NCBI GenBank assembly: GCA_030455605.1
Contig: JAKDPD010000010.1
Location: forward strand, 1 to 46,172
Direction of reading: 5' to 3'
DNA: 46,172 bases
Source: Lactobacillus sp.
Lineage (GTDB): Bacteria > Bacillota > Bacilli > Lactobacillales > Lactobacillaceae
Below the pieces are notes generated by a model. The model saw only the letters and a program-made list of their open reading frames with translations. It made no database searches and had not been told where the DNA came from. A program made the position numbers and the translations under genes. How positions within the stretch are numbered: position 1 is the first letter of the stretch; every line of letters begins with the position of its first letter. Below, piece after piece: positions 7,207 to 15,994 of the stretch.

Positions 7207-8826
7207 TTAAATTTTCTCAGCTGGTAGGTCACTCGCTGCCCCAATAAAGGCTTTAAAGAGACCTTCAGGACGCTGCGGCCGACTCAAAAATTCTGGGTGA
7301 TATTGCGCCGCAATAAAGAATTTTTGCTTTGGTAATTCAATAATTTCCACCAAGCGATTATCCGGAGAAACCCCCGAGAAGACCATCCCGGCCTGCTCAA
7401 AGTCAGCCCGGTATTCATTGTTAAATTCAAAGCGGTGACGGTGACGTTCTTGAATCACTTCTTGATTATCATAAGCTGCTCGGGTTTTTGAACCGGCCTT
7501 CAAACTAGCTGGATAAAGACCTAAGCGCAAGGTACCACCCAGATTAGCTTCATCACGTTTGTCAGCCATAATATCAATGATATTATCAGGCGTCTTGGGA
7601 TCAGCTTCGGTCGTGTTAGCCTTCGTCAAATTCAAGACGTTGCGGGCAAATTCAACACTTGCCATTTGCATCCCTAGACAAATGCCTAAGAATGGCAAAT
7701 CATGTTCACGCGCATACTTGATAGCCGTAATCATGCCTTCTAAGCCACGGGTCCCAAAACCACCAGGAACAATTAACCCATCGGTGTCAGCCAGCAAGCT
7801 AGCGACGTTGTCAGGGGTAATATTTTCAGCTTGCAACTTATTCACTTCAAGCTTCGTATTGTACAGATAACCCGCATGTTGCAAAGCATCGGTGACTGAA
7901 ATATAAGCATCTTCAAGTTCAACATATTTCCCGACCAAGGTAATCTTCGTGTGATGCTTTAAGTTCTTAGCCCGTTCATCTAAGCGGGTCCAAGCGGTCA
8001 TATCAGCTTCTGGCAGTGGACTTTCCAAATGCAAGAAGTCGCAGACAATTTTATCCATCCCCTGCTGTTTAAAAGCTAATGGCAAATCAAACAATGATGG
8101 CGCATCGATTGATTCCATAATCCGCTCCACTGGGACATCGGTAAAAGTCGAAATCTTGTCTTTTAACTCTTGCGAAACTGGCTTTTCAGCCCGTAATACT
8201 AACATGTTGGGTTGAATCCCAATTGAACGTAAGGTCGCTACTGAATGCTGGGTTGGCTTGGTCTTCATTTCATGCGCCGCATGCAGATAAGGAACGAGGG
8301 TACAATGAATATACATCACATTGTCAGCGCCAACTTCACGGCGCATTTGGCGAATGGCTTCCATAAATGGCGTGGATTCAATATCCCCAACCGTCCCCCC
8401 AATTTCAGAAATAATCACATCTGAATCGGTGGTCATGGCTGCGCGCATCACCTTTTGTTTAATCATATTGGTCACATGTGGAATCACTTGGACAGTCCCA
8501 CCGTGATAATCACCGCGGCGTTCTTTTTCCAGGACTTCTTTATAAATTTTACCCGTCGTCACGTTGGAATACTTACTTGTCCGGACATCCACAATTCGTT
8601 CATAGTGGCCTAAATCAAGATCGGCTTCCGTCCCATCATCGGTCACATAAACTTCACCGTGTTGATAAGGATTCATCGTTCCGGGATCAATATTGATATA
8701 AGGATCGAACTTTTGCATCGTGACCTTCAAACCACGATTTTTTAACAAGCGCCCTAAACTTGAAGCGGTGATACCCTTACCAAGTGAGGATACAACACCA
8801 CCTGTCACGAAGATATATTTTGTCAT
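7207..8826 (-). CDS. pyrG: CTP synthase
   Basis: It makes CTP from UTP, ATP and glutamine. From ATG at 8826 it has 539 residues, the usual length, beginning [18 protein letters not shown] with the ATP-binding loop. The synthetase domain occupies residues 1-270. The class I glutaminase domain carries Cys in GICLGMQMA and His/Glu in [12 protein letters not shown]. The longer in-frame extension up to 8910 would read through the terminator hairpin and is not used; AAGGAGAGG sits eight bases before the chosen ATG. The leader has a GGG-initiated transcript and a terminator, so control by CTP is likely (see the attenuator entry). Confidence 0.96.
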   Translation of the reverse strand: MTKYIFVTGGVVSSLGKGITASSLGRLLKNRGLKVTMQKFDPYINIDPGTMNPYQHGEVYVTDDGTEADLDLGHYERIVDVRTSKYSNVTTGKIYKEVLEKERRGDYHGGTVQVIPHVTNMIKQKVMRAAMTTDSDVIISEIGGTVGDIESTPFMEAIRQMRREVGADNVMYIHCTLVPYLHAAHEMKTKPTQHSVATLRSIGIQPNMLVLRAEKPVSQELKDKISTFTDVPVERIMESIDAPSLFDLPLAFKQQGMDKIVCDFLHLESPLPEADMTAWTRLDERAKNLKHHTKITLVGKYVELEDAYISVTDALQHAGYLYNTKLEVNKLQAENITPDNVASLLADTDGLIVPGGFGTRGLEGMITAIKYAREHDLPFLGICLGMQMASVEFARNVLNLTKANTTEADPKTPDNIIDIMADKRDEANLGGTLRLGLYPASLKAGSKTRAAYDNQEVIQERHRHRFEFNNEYRADFEQAGMVFSGVSPDNRLVEIIELPKQKFFIAAQYHPEFLSRPQRPEGLFKAFIGAASDLPAEKI

Positions 8827-8865
8827 TGTTAACTGCCTCTCCTTGTAATCAACTCTTAATAAAAT

Positions 8866-8908
8866 AAAAAAAGCTCCTATTCGGGAGCTAAGTGCACTAA
8901 GGGTGCCC
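8866..8908 (-). promoter_or_regulatory. pyrG leader: GGGC start and attenuator hairpin
   Basis: Seven bases after the -10 the transcript begins GGGC (from 8908). AGCTCC pairs with GGAGCT, followed by a run of seven U, giving a terminator before pyrG. The upstream strand of the hairpin reads AGCUCCC. In Bacillus subtilis and Lactococcus pyrG, low CTP stalls polymerase at the first C. Slippage then adds G residues, which pair with this C/U-rich strand and prevent termination. The same parts in the same order are seen here. Confidence 0.8.
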
Positions 8909-8915
8909 AAATCAG

Positions 8916-8944
8916 ATTCTAACTAAAACGGCTTGGCAAGTCAA
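8916..8944 (-). promoter_or_regulatory. pyrG promoter
   Basis: TTGACT (8944-8939), a 17-base spacer and TAGAAT (8921-8916) sit immediately downstream of the rpoE stop codon. Initiation is predicted at G 8908. Confidence 0.85.
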
Positions 8945-8947
8945 GCC

Positions 8948-9490
8948 TTACTCGTCATCATCGTCATCATCTAACTGTGATAATTGACCTTCAATCCCAT
9001 CAGGTAGGACGTCATCGTCATCATCGTCGTCATCACTATAGTCATCCGCAGCTGGATGTGAGTCAGCTGCTGGCTCGCTATCATCATCCAGTTCTTCATC
9101 TTCAGGATCATCATTATCGTAATCGATGATATCATCATCACCAGTTGAAGCCAAAAAGGCATTAACCTTCTTATGATGCTTTTTGCTAGACGTGTCATCT
9201 TCATCTTCAGGATGGTTCACTTCTTCATCAATGGATTCGTATGGGAACCATGAGCGTAAAGCCCACACATTATCCCCCATTGAAATAAACTCACCATCTG
9301 TATTCATGTCAGTATAGAATTGGGGCAAGCGGTCCCGAACTTCTTCGTCGCTCTTATTCAAGAATTTTTGAATGGCGTTCACGATATCAGCAAAGGCCAT
9401 TCTTTTACCATGATCCTCTAAAATAGCGCGAGCCACTTCGATCATCGATAATTCTTCACGATTTTTGTTCTTAAAGTCGTTTAATCCCAC
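8948..9490 (-). CDS. rpoE: DNA-directed RNA polymerase delta subunit
   Basis: Delta binds core RNA polymerase in low-GC Gram-positives, promotes recycling and sharpens the response to initiating NTP levels. The N-terminal HARE-HTH domain (ELSMIEVARAILEDHGKRM, then a DRLPQFYTDMNTDGEFI block and NVWALRSWFPYE) spans about 85 residues. A disordered, extremely acidic tail rich in Asp/Glu follows to the stop. The start is set at GTG 9490 (VGLNDFKNKNREELS), which matches the family N-terminus; an ATG at 9526 would add 12 residues. Its stop directly precedes the pyrG promoter, and rpoE-pyrG is a conserved pair. Confidence 0.93.
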   Translation of the reverse strand: MGLNDFKNKNREELSMIEVARAILEDHGKRMAFADIVNAIQKFLNKSDEEVRDRLPQFYTDMNTDGEFISMGDNVWALRSWFPYESIDEEVNHPEDEDDTSSKKHHKKVNAFLASTGDDDIIDYDNDDPEDEELDDDSEPAADSHPAADDYSDDDDDDDDVLPDGIEGQLSQLDDDDDDE

Positions 9491-9538
9491 AGTTGGTACG
9501 TCCTCTCTGTCTTCAATCGAGTCCATTCTACTCGGCGT

Positions 9539-9940
9539 TTAAGTAAAAATCAACGTGATTGCATAGTTACCTATTAAGTATAGTCCACTGAAGAGGTCAT
9601 ATTCAACCTGAAGTTGCTGCTTACCCGCTTTTACTTCAAAAGTCAGCTGATGAGTCTGGCTCGTTAGCGCCATTTCTCGCCCTTGCACGCGGTACTGACA
9701 GGCTTCTTGGCCATGTAAATTGAGCCGCAAGAGGGGATAATTCTGATGATCCACGCCGCGGCGAATGATGAGTTTTTCTGCCGTCAGTAGCATCTTGACA
9801 GGAATTTCATCTGCCTCCAAATAGGCGATGCGTAGCTCGCTTTCGCGCTGCTCCCAGTGACCAGTTCCCTGAACATGGCTAGTGGCGGTTTCGCCTGCCT
9901 GGGTCATTATACTTGTTAAATCAAACTTACTTGCTGTCAC
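9539..9940 (-). CDS. DUF1934 family protein (YwiB-like)
   Basis: A 133-residue protein without signal peptide or membrane segment. The sequence alternates short strands (GHWEQRESELRIAYLEADE, later RLNLHGQEACQYRVQGREM), consistent with the small lipocalin-like beta-barrel of DUF1934. B. subtilis YwiB lies in the same chromosomal area as rpoE, which supports the assignment. The start is GTG at 9940, with GAGGTGATG upstream. Only 12 bases separate it from the ATG at 9526, so it is probably cotranscribed with rpoE. The molecular function is not known to me. Confidence 0.75.
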   Translation of the reverse strand: MTASKFDLTSIMTQAGETATSHVQGTGHWEQRESELRIAYLEADEIPVKMLLTAEKLIIRRGVDHQNYPLLRLNLHGQEACQYRVQGREMALTSQTHQLTFEVKAGKQQLQVEYDLFSGLYLIGNYAITLIFT

Positions 9941-9981
9941 GATCGTCCATCACCTCGCTAAAGCATTTCTAGGCTTACTTT

Positions 9982-9989
9982 GTTATAAT
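9982..9989 (+). promoter_or_regulatory. Extended -10 promoter for the HD hydrolase
   Basis: TGTTATAAT has the TGn extension before a perfect TATAAT. No good -35 is visible 17 bases upstream. It lies about 75 bases before the ATG at 10063. Confidence 0.45.
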
Positions 9990-10062
9990 TTGTTAGGTAG
10001 TTAAATTCTAATTGATTTCAACGTAAAAATTAAGCATTTACTTTTAATACAAGGGATATGAG

Positions 10063-11430
10063 ATGGTACGTTTTAGAAGTCAGCAATTAGCTGAAACGGT
10101 CGTTGTGCGTGATCCGGTTCATGGCGACATTCAAATTAATGATCAAGTTATTTTAGAACTCTTAGAAGCCAAAGAATTTCAACGTCTGCGCCGCATTAAG
10201 CAACTTGGCCCAGTTAGCTTCGTCTTTCCAGGTGCCACCCACACCCGCTTTGAACACAATCTTGGGGTATATGCCTTAACCCGTCAGATCTGCCAGCGCT
10301 TTAACCAAAAATATGTGACGCAGACGCTAGGTGATGGTCTTTGGGATCCCGACAACCAGCTGCTCGCTGAATGTGCCGCCTTACTGCATGATGTCGGTCA
10401 TGGTCCTTACTCACATACCTTCGAGCATTTATTTGGCACGAATCACGAAAAAATTGGGCAACGGATTATCACCGACCGCAGCACCGAGATTAACCAAGCT
10501 TTACGCCGTGTTGCGCCTAATTTTCCGGATGCCGTGGCGAGTGTCATTGCCAAAACTTATCCTAACCCGCAAGTCGTAAAGCTGATTTCCAGTCAAGCCG
10601 ATGCGGATCGGATGGATTACTTGCAGCGAGATGCTTACTTCACCGGAGTGAATTATGGCAGTTTTGACCTGTCCCGCATCATGCGCGTCATTCGCCCTTT
10701 CAGCGGCGGGATTTGCTTTACCAATAGTGGCATGCATGCGGTAGAAGACTACATTGTCTCACGTTACCAAATGTATCAGCAAGTTTACTTCCACCGGGTT
10801 GGTCGCTCATTTGAAGTCATTCTGCAGCACCTCTTAGAACGGGCGCGCATCTGCTATCAGCAAGGAAATTTACCCGTCACACCAAGCTTGGCGGCCTTTC
10901 TAGCGGATAAGTGGCAACTCAGTGACTACTTGCAACTTGATGATGGCGTCATGGAAACCAACTTCTCACTCTGGATGCAAGCAAGCGACCCTATTCTGGC
11001 AGACCTCGCCAATCGCTACTTATATCGCAAGCCCTTTAGTAGCGTCAAAATTAACGATGAGACCAAGCATTTATTGCCAAAACTGACTCATTTAATTAAA
11101 CAAGCTGGGTTTGACCCAACCTATTACACGGCTACCAATTCCATGTTCGATGAGCCTTATGATGCTTACAAGCCGAGCGGTAAAAATGCCAATAGCCAAA
11201 TTGAGTTAATGCAAGATGACGGCAGTTTAATTGAGCTCTCACAGCTGAGCCCCTTAGTCAAGGCGCTTAATGGTACCTTCCAAGGGGATGAGCGGTTCTT
11301 TTTCCCGAAAATCATGTTGTCTCAATCAGCGGAGCCCCAAATTTTTGACCCCATCTATCAGGAATTTCAAAAATATGTCCGTAATGGGGAATTGCGCTAC
11401 CTGCGCCGGCCCAATCGGCAACACCATTAA
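10063..11430 (+). CDS. HD-domain deoxynucleotide hydrolase (YwfO-like)
   Basis: A 455-residue cytosolic metal-dependent phosphohydrolase of the dGTPase-like HD family. The HD signature is spread over RFEHNLGVYALTRQ (His), CAALLHDVGHGPYSHTFE (HD) and SSQADADRMDYLQRDA (Asp), with the family's early FQRLRRIKQLGPVSFVFPGA. Bacillus and Enterococcus homologues hydrolyse dNTPs, often with dGTP activation. The exact substrate here is not shown. The ribosome site AAGGGAT precedes the ATG. It is monocistronic between its own extended -10 promoter and the terminator at 11442-11475. Confidence 0.88.
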   Translation: MVRFRSQQLAETVVVRDPVHGDIQINDQVILELLEAKEFQRLRRIKQLGPVSFVFPGATHTRFEHNLGVYALTRQICQRFNQKYVTQTLGDGLWDPDNQLLAECAALLHDVGHGPYSHTFEHLFGTNHEKIGQRIITDRSTEINQALRRVAPNFPDAVASVIAKTYPNPQVVKLISSQADADRMDYLQRDAYFTGVNYGSFDLSRIMRVIRPFSGGICFTNSGMHAVEDYIVSRYQMYQQVYFHRVGRSFEVILQHLLERARICYQQGNLPVTPSLAAFLADKWQLSDYLQLDDGVMETNFSLWMQASDPILADLANRYLYRKPFSSVKINDETKHLLPKLTHLIKQAGFDPTYYTATNSMFDEPYDAYKPSGKNANSQIELMQDDGSLIELSQLSPLVKALNGTFQGDERFFFPKIMLSQSAEPQIFDPIYQEFQKYVRNGELRYLRRPNRQHH

Positions 11431-11441
11431 CCGATATCATC

Positions 11442-11475
11442 AAAAAAGACGTCCCTAACTTGGGATGTCTTTTTA
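11442..11475. terminator. Bidirectional terminator between HD hydrolase and prs
   Basis: AAAAAAGACGTCCC pairs with GGGATGTCTTTTTA around a short loop. A and T tracts on both sides serve the convergent genes ending at 11430 and 11491. Confidence 0.85.
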
Positions 11476-11490
11476 ATGACGATTCAAAAT

Positions 11491-12462
11491 TTAACGTTTG
11501 TCAGCGCGATAACGCGTATTGAACAACGGACTCAATGCTTCATGATTCTGAATGCACTTAATAGCATCCCCCATGAGCGGGCCCACTGAAACAAGTAGCA
11601 TCTTATCAAGCTTTTTCTCAATTGGCTGATTAATGGAATCGGTTAAGATCAAATTCTTAATGCAGGACTGGTTTAAACGATCAATCGCTGGGCCAGATAA
11701 CACCGCATGTGTGGCGGAAGCATAGACTTCAGTCGCACCGGCTTCCATCAAGGCTTGAGCAGCTAAGGTAATCGTCCCAGCTGTATCAATCATATCATCA
11801 ATAATGATGGCACGCTTGCCCTTCACATCACCGATAATATTCATAACTTCAGCCACGTTAGCCTTAGGGCGGCGCTTGTCAACAATGGCAATATTCGTTC
11901 CTAAGAATTCCGCTAGCTTACGGGCACGGGTTACCCCACCATGATCGGGGGAGACCACAACTGCATTTTTCTGTAAGTCATTGCTCAAGAAGTAATCAGC
12001 TAAGAGTGGTGCACCCATCAAGTTGTCAACTGGAATGTCGAAAAAGCCTTGAATTTGTGGCGCATGCAAATCAAGTGATAAGACCCGATCGGCACCAGCA
12101 GCTTGTAACATATCTGCTACCAGCTTAGCGGTAATCGGTTCACGTGCACGGGTCTTGCGATCTTGGCGCGCATAACCATAATACGGCATCACGATATTAA
12201 TCGTGCGCGCACTAGCACGCCGCACCGCATCAATCATAATGAGCAATTCCATCAAATTGTCATTCACCGGTGCACTAGTCGATTGCACCAAATACACATC
12301 TTTACCACGCACCGACTGCGAGATGTTAATCTGAATCTCGCCATCGCTAAAGCGCTCAACATCACATTGACTTAAAGGAATGCCAACCCGATCCGCAATA
12401 ATTGTGGCTAAAGGTACATTAGAATTAAGCGCGAAAATCATCATATCGTCTTTATAAGACAT
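11491..12462 (-). CDS. prs: Ribose-phosphate pyrophosphokinase
   Basis: It makes PRPP from ribose 5-phosphate and ATP, feeding purine, pyrimidine, His and Trp pathways and the Xpt reaction. The 323 residues begin with [18 protein letters not shown]. It has the ATP flexible loop ([17 protein letters not shown]), the catalytic [19 protein letters not shown] region and the PRPP loop [18 protein letters not shown]. The start is ATG with GGAGGATACG upstream. It lies near glmU and purR, as in many Firmicutes, but a SLAP-like gene has come between them. A promoter fits at 12503-12531. Confidence 0.96.
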   Translation of the reverse strand: MSYKDDMMIFALNSNVPLATIIADRVGIPLSQCDVERFSDGEIQINISQSVRGKDVYLVQSTSAPVNDNLMELLIMIDAVRRASARTINIVMPYYGYARQDRKTRAREPITAKLVADMLQAAGADRVLSLDLHAPQIQGFFDIPVDNLMGAPLLADYFLSNDLQKNAVVVSPDHGGVTRARKLAEFLGTNIAIVDKRRPKANVAEVMNIIGDVKGKRAIIIDDMIDTAGTITLAAQALMEAGATEVYASATHAVLSGPAIDRLNQSCIKNLILTDSINQPIEKKLDKMLLVSVGPLMGDAIKCIQNHEALSPLFNTRYRADKR

Positions 12463-12502
12463 CGTATCCTCCGTAAAAAAGCTACCGTCTCTATTCTAGC
12501 AA

Positions 12503-12531
12503 ATTATCACATGTAATGGTGCACAAATCAA
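12503..12531 (-). promoter_or_regulatory. prs promoter
   Basis: TTGATT (12531-12526), 17 bases, GATAAT (12508-12503). The -35 lies at the T-tract end of the preceding gene's terminator. Confidence 0.55.
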
Positions 12532-12562
12532 AAAAGAAAGGCCGTTAGCGGCCTTTCTTTTG
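12526..12562 (-). terminator. Terminator of the SLAP-like gene
   Basis: GAAAGGCCG and CGGCCTTTC form a strong stem with a four-base loop, followed on the minus strand by TTTTTTGATT. It insulates prs from the upstream secreted-protein gene. Confidence 0.85.
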
Positions 12563-12582
12563 AACTGTGCTGACTGAGCAAA

Positions 12583-13200
12583 CTATTTACCAGTATAAAC
12601 ACTAACCTTACTGATATTCGTAGCTTTTACATAAACATTTGGTGCTAATTTGTAATATTTAACACCCTTCAGGGTTACTGGCTTCTTATAAACCGTAATG
12701 AGCCAGCCACGTTTCCATGATTTGTTCCCTAAGAACGTCGTTGCTTGACCAGAACGCGTATAAAACTTAACTGGCTTCTTGAGCGTTAACTTATATTTGC
12801 CAGTTGCAGCTACTGCCTTCTTAGTTGTCTTTTTAGTTACTTTCTTAGTCGTCCTGACAGCTTTCTTAGTCAACTTAACCGACTTCTTAGTAGCTGAAGC
12901 TGGCAAGAAGTAAGCTAAATCAGATTGAATGGCATAGTAAGTCTTACCATGTAACTTCTTAACTGCCCAAATACGATATTTAGCTGACTTATAAAAAGGC
13001 TTATGCGTCTTTTTGCCATTGGCAGAGACAAACTTACCGTTTCTAGTGGCGACAACGCTACCGGAAATCTTCTTGACTTTGCTAGCAACCGTTGTCTTAG
13101 CTGCAGCTACCGTGGTGACACTGGTTAAGGCTGGCAAGACCGGCGCAACAGTTAGCAAGGCACTAGCAGATACTAAAACAAGTTTCTTTGTTAATTTCAT
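12583..13200 (-). CDS. Secreted SLAP-domain-like surface protein
   Basis: A 205-residue exported protein. The signal peptide is MKLTKKLVLVSASALLTVAP with a likely AXA cleavage at VAAA. Two short basic beta-rich modules of S-layer/SLAP type follow, each a Lys-Tyr-Arg-containing sequence (THKPFYKSAKYRIWAVKK; KFYTRSGQATTFLGNKSW). They are joined by a Lys/Thr/Val linker (about residues 104-130) with repeated TKK units. The high pI suggests binding to teichoic acid or other anionic wall polymer. The start is ATG 13200 with AAAGGAA upstream. The extended frame to 13221 would use a GTG inside that binding site. There is no LPXTG. The role is inferred. Confidence 0.75.
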   Translation of the reverse strand: MKLTKKLVLVSASALLTVAPVLPALTSVTTVAAAKTTVASKVKKISGSVVATRNGKFVSANGKKTHKPFYKSAKYRIWAVKKLHGKTYYAIQSDLAYFLPASATKKSVKLTKKAVRTTKKVTKKTTKKAVAATGKYKLTLKKPVKFYTRSGQATTFLGNKSWKRGWLITVYKKPVTLKGVKYYKLAPNVYVKATNISKVSVYTGK

Positions 13201-13248
13201 TAGAAAAATTCCTTTCTTCACTCAACGAACTTTATTATACGTCTAAAC

Positions 13249-13280
13249 AAAAAAGTTGCGTCAGAATCAACGTAACTTTT
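13249..13280 (-). terminator. glmU terminator
   Basis: On the minus strand AAAAGTTACGT pairs with ACGCAACTTTTTT, ending in a U run just after glmU. One G-U pair is included. Confidence 0.75.
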
Positions 13281-13291
13281 GAAAAGCTTTA

Positions 13292-14677
13292 TTATTTCCA
13301 TTCTTCTGAATCAGCCAAAGGCAACCGATGCCAGTAATCAGGCTTATTCACCTGGCGGCCACGCGCAATCGCCATATCATAGCGGGCCACATCTTTAGTT
13401 ATGGTCGAATCCGCCGCAATAAAGACATGATCAGCAATTTGAAGCGGTGCAATTAGCGTTGCACCAGCACCGACAAAGCTATGATCACCAACCGTGGTAT
13501 GGAATTTCTTAACGCCATCAAAGTTAGAGAAAATTGTCCCACAACCAACATTGATGTCTTTACCTAGAGTCGCATCCCCCACATAAGTCAAATGCCCTAA
13601 TTTGGTATTTTCACCAATTTCAGCATTTTTGACTTCCACAAAGTTACCAACATGAGCGCCGCGACCAATCACAGCACCTGGACGCAAATGGGAATTCGGA
13701 CCAATATCAGTCTGATCAGCCATTTTAGCATGCTCAAGCGTTGAAGCCGTTACGGTGACGTGATTACCAAGTTGTGAAGCGATAATCCGTGAACCCGCGG
13801 TAATTTCACAACCTTGACCAATCGTCGTGGCGCCTTTGATGACCACGTCAGGTTCAATCACCGTATCGTTGCCAATCTTGACATTACAATCAATATAGGT
13901 CCGCTCAGGATCAATCAAGGTGACCCCATCACGCATATGTGATTCATTAATCCGGCGCTGCATCAGTTTGGTGGCAGCAGCTAGTGCTACGCGATCATTA
14001 ACCCCGAGACTCTCACTGAAGTCGCTCATAGCATACGCCCCAACGGGTTCGCCTTGCTGTCTAAGAATTTCCAAGACATCAGTTAAATAGTACTCGCCTT
14101 GCGCATTATGATTGGTAACCTGCGCAAGCGCCGCAAAGAGTTTTTGATTATCGAAACAAAAGACCCCGGTATTAATCTCATTAACAGCCAGTTCTGCTGG
14201 CGTACCATCTTTTTGTTCCACAATCCGCAAAACATGGCCTTGTTCGTCACGAATAATCCGGCCATAACCAAACGGATTTGCTGGTTTCGCAGTTAAAACC
14301 GTCGCCGCATTGCCAGCCGTTAGATGATGGGCAAATAGGGCATTGAAAATGTCACTGGTGAAAAGCGGGGTATCGCCAGTTGTCACCAAGGTAACCCCAG
14401 CCTCTTTAGCAAGTAACGGTTTCGCAGCTAACACCGCATCACCCGTTCCCTGTTGCTGATGCTGCACGACAAAGTCACTCTTGCCGGCCAAGATCTGTTC
14501 AACCTGCTCAGCGCCAGCACCAACGACAGTCACAATCTTAGTTGGCTGGGTACCGGTCGCCGCATCAACCACATGTGCGACCATTGCCTTCCCGCAGACT
14601 TCATGTAACACTTTATACAAGTGCGATTTCATCCGCTTCCCATTACCTGCTGCTAACACGACTACAAATTTTTTCAT
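13292..14677 (-). CDS. glmU: Bifunctional GlcNAc-1-P uridyltransferase / GlcN-1-P acetyltransferase
   Basis: It makes UDP-GlcNAc, the substrate of MurA in this window, for peptidoglycan and teichoic acids. The 461 residues comprise an N-terminal pyrophosphorylase ([12 protein letters not shown], with [11 protein letters not shown] at about residue 75) and a C-terminal left-handed beta-helix of hexapeptide repeats ([37 protein letters not shown]). The acetyltransferase region with catalytic His lies in HLTYVGD. It starts at ATG with GAGGTTG upstream, 47 bases after the purR stop, so purR-glmU form an operon as in many Bacilli. Confidence 0.96.
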   Translation of the reverse strand: MKKFVVVLAAGNGKRMKSHLYKVLHEVCGKAMVAHVVDAATGTQPTKIVTVVGAGAEQVEQILAGKSDFVVQHQQQGTGDAVLAAKPLLAKEAGVTLVTTGDTPLFTSDIFNALFAHHLTAGNAATVLTAKPANPFGYGRIIRDEQGHVLRIVEQKDGTPAELAVNEINTGVFCFDNQKLFAALAQVTNHNAQGEYYLTDVLEILRQQGEPVGAYAMSDFSESLGVNDRVALAAATKLMQRRINESHMRDGVTLIDPERTYIDCNVKIGNDTVIEPDVVIKGATTIGQGCEITAGSRIIASQLGNHVTVTASTLEHAKMADQTDIGPNSHLRPGAVIGRGAHVGNFVEVKNAEIGENTKLGHLTYVGDATLGKDINVGCGTIFSNFDGVKKFHTTVGDHSFVGAGATLIAPLQIADHVFIAADSTITKDVARYDMAIARGRQVNKPDYWHRLPLADSEEWK

Positions 14678-14724
14678 CTACGCAACCTCATTCAAAACTC
14701 AAACTAGCGTTTAGTATACCATTT

Positions 14725-15555
14725 TTAAAAACGACTAAAATCAGTTTGACTTAAAAAATTACCTGGTTGGGCCACAATAAGTCGCTTGCCAGCATCAATC
14801 TGACTAATCTTAACCAGTGAAATATAGTCCTTGACCAATTTTTCTTTATCAAAATCAGCCTCACATAGCACACAGATACCGGCAATGGTACCTTCAAACT
14901 CTTTCACCAGCTGTTCCATGCCAGTTAGCGTGCCACCAGCCTTCATAAAGTCATCAATAATCAGCACGTTGGCACCCTTTGGTAGTGCGCGTGTTGGGAG
15001 TTCCATCTTTGATACTCGCTTTAAAGAAGACGAAATATAGTTGACCGAGACGGTCGCACCTTCTGTTACCTTCGAGCGTTTACGCGCCGTCACAAACGGC
15101 ACATTTAAGTAGCTGGCGACCGCTTCTGCTAGTGGAATTCCTTTGGTCTCTACCGTCATCACGGCATCAATTTGGCTATAGGCATAGCGTGTTGCTAGCA
15201 ATTCACCAATACGGCGAATGTCCTGTGGACTGCTTAAAATATCTGATAAATAGACAAAATTCCCTGGCAAAATCCGAGTGGGATCCTCAATCCGAGCAGC
15301 TAAATCAGCCAAATAAGTGGCGGCATGCGTTTTCCCTAAATAAGGGGTATATCTCACGCCACCGGCAGCACCAGCAATCGTTTCTAAAATGCCATCTTGA
15401 TTAGCAGCTAATGTATGCTTTAAAATTGCCAAATCTTCGGAAATCGATGACTTTGCGGCATCGTACCGCTTAGCAAAAAATGGCAGCGAAATTAACGTAT
15501 GTGGCCGATCTAATAAGTATTTGGTCATGTCCACGAGTCTTTCTGAACGTTTCAA
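14725..15555 (-). CDS. purR: Pur operon repressor PurR
   Basis: A PRPP-sensing transcription regulator of purine genes in low-GC Gram-positives. The 276 residues comprise an N-terminal winged helix of about 70 residues (MKRSERLVDMTKYLLDRPHT) and a phosphoribosyltransferase-like domain with PRPP loop VLIIDDFMKAGGTLTGMEQL near residue 200. High PRPP relieves binding in B. subtilis and activates transcription in Lactococcus. The start is TTG 15555, with GGGGAGGATAG upstream. A palindrome, ATTTACC-T-GGTAAAT, lies at 15580-15594 in its own promoter area. The PurBox-like pair at 3656-3699 is a plausible target. Confidence 0.95.
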   Translation of the reverse strand: MKRSERLVDMTKYLLDRPHTLISLPFFAKRYDAAKSSISEDLAILKHTLAANQDGILETIAGAAGGVRYTPYLGKTHAATYLADLAARIEDPTRILPGNFVYLSDILSSPQDIRRIGELLATRYAYSQIDAVMTVETKGIPLAEAVASYLNVPFVTARKRSKVTEGATVSVNYISSSLKRVSKMELPTRALPKGANVLIIDDFMKAGGTLTGMEQLVKEFEGTIAGICVLCEADFDKEKLVKDYISLVKISQIDAGKRLIVAQPGNFLSQTDFSRF

Positions 15556-15579
15556 ATGACTATCCTCCCCAATGTTTGT

Positions 15580-15598
15580 ATTTACCTGGTAAATTCTA
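15580..15598 (-). promoter_or_regulatory. purR -10 box overlapped by a perfect palindrome
   Basis: ATTTACC-T-GGTAAAT (15580-15594) is a perfect 15-base palindrome that overlaps the -10-like TAGAAT (15598-15593) upstream of purR. It looks like a dimeric repressor site but does not match a PurBox (no CGAA core). The -35 is poor. Confidence 0.45.
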
Positions 15599-15609
15599 CG
15601 CCATCAGGC

Positions 15610-15646
15610 AAAAAAAAGCACTAACGCTTTTTTGAAAATGTTAGTG
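15610..15646 (-). terminator. veg terminator
   Basis: CACTAAC pairs with GTTAGTG and is followed on the minus strand by an eight-base U run, between veg and purR. Confidence 0.8.
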
Positions 15647-15698
15647 GTAGATGCTATCTTTTCAATTTTTTGGTGCTAAATGCTAAAATTGCTTAACT

Positions 15699-15935
15699 TT
15701 AATCGTTAAACTCCAGAGCAATGTTCTTAGTTAACAAATCGGTATAACTATAAGAAACATGTTCAAAATTATTCTGATCTTGATCTAAGTCGACGACAAA
15801 GACAGCAGGAAAAGTTCGCTTCAAAACACCATGGCGTCTTGTTACTTTTTTGCGTCCAGCCTGGGCAACCACAGTAATGGATTGACCTAAATGTTCATCT
15901 AACTTGTCTTTGATGGTACTAATTGATGTTGGCAA
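15699..15935 (-). CDS. veg: Veg family protein
   Basis: A 78-residue protein related to B. subtilis Veg, a small beta-barrel protein that stimulates biofilm gene expression through SinR antagonism there. Conserved parts are LGQSITVVAQAGRKKVTRR, FPAVFVVDLDQDQNNFEHVS and YSYTDLL. The start is taken as TTG 15935 (then PTSISTIKDKL), which aligns with the family; AAAGGAGCC lies upstream. Longer starts at GTG 15944 or ATG 15959 would place the ribosome site inside the gene. In B. subtilis veg also follows rnmV and ksgA, so the gene order is conserved. Here it has its own promoter. Confidence 0.88.
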   Translation of the reverse strand: MPTSISTIKDKLDEHLGQSITVVAQAGRKKVTRRHGVLKRTFPAVFVVDLDQDQNNFEHVSYSYTDLLTKNIALEFND

Positions 15936-15959
15936 ATATATCACGGCTCCTTTATGCAT

Positions 15960-15988
15960 ATTTTAGCATAGCAGGCTTGACAAATCAA
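15960..15988 (-). promoter_or_regulatory. veg promoter
   Basis: TTGATT (15988-15983), 17 bases, TAAAAT (15965-15960). The -35 lies just after the rsmA stop. Strong veg promoters are typical of the family. Confidence 0.65.
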
Positions 15989-15994
15989 GTTCTA

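Noticed and set aside
8826-8910. The longer pyrG reading frame starting at 8910
   Set aside because: It would translate through the GGG start and the terminator hairpin; the family start and a good ribosome site are at 8826.
8971-9204. A Met-rich small ORF inside rpoE on the same strand
   Set aside because: It is the out-of-frame reading of the GAT/GAC-rich acidic tail and has no start context.
12781-12900. Lys/Thr repeats as a CRISPR-like or DNA repeat array
   Set aside because: The repeats are short and imperfect at DNA level and keep the reading frame of the secreted protein; they are protein low-complexity sequence. No CRISPR array was seen in the window.
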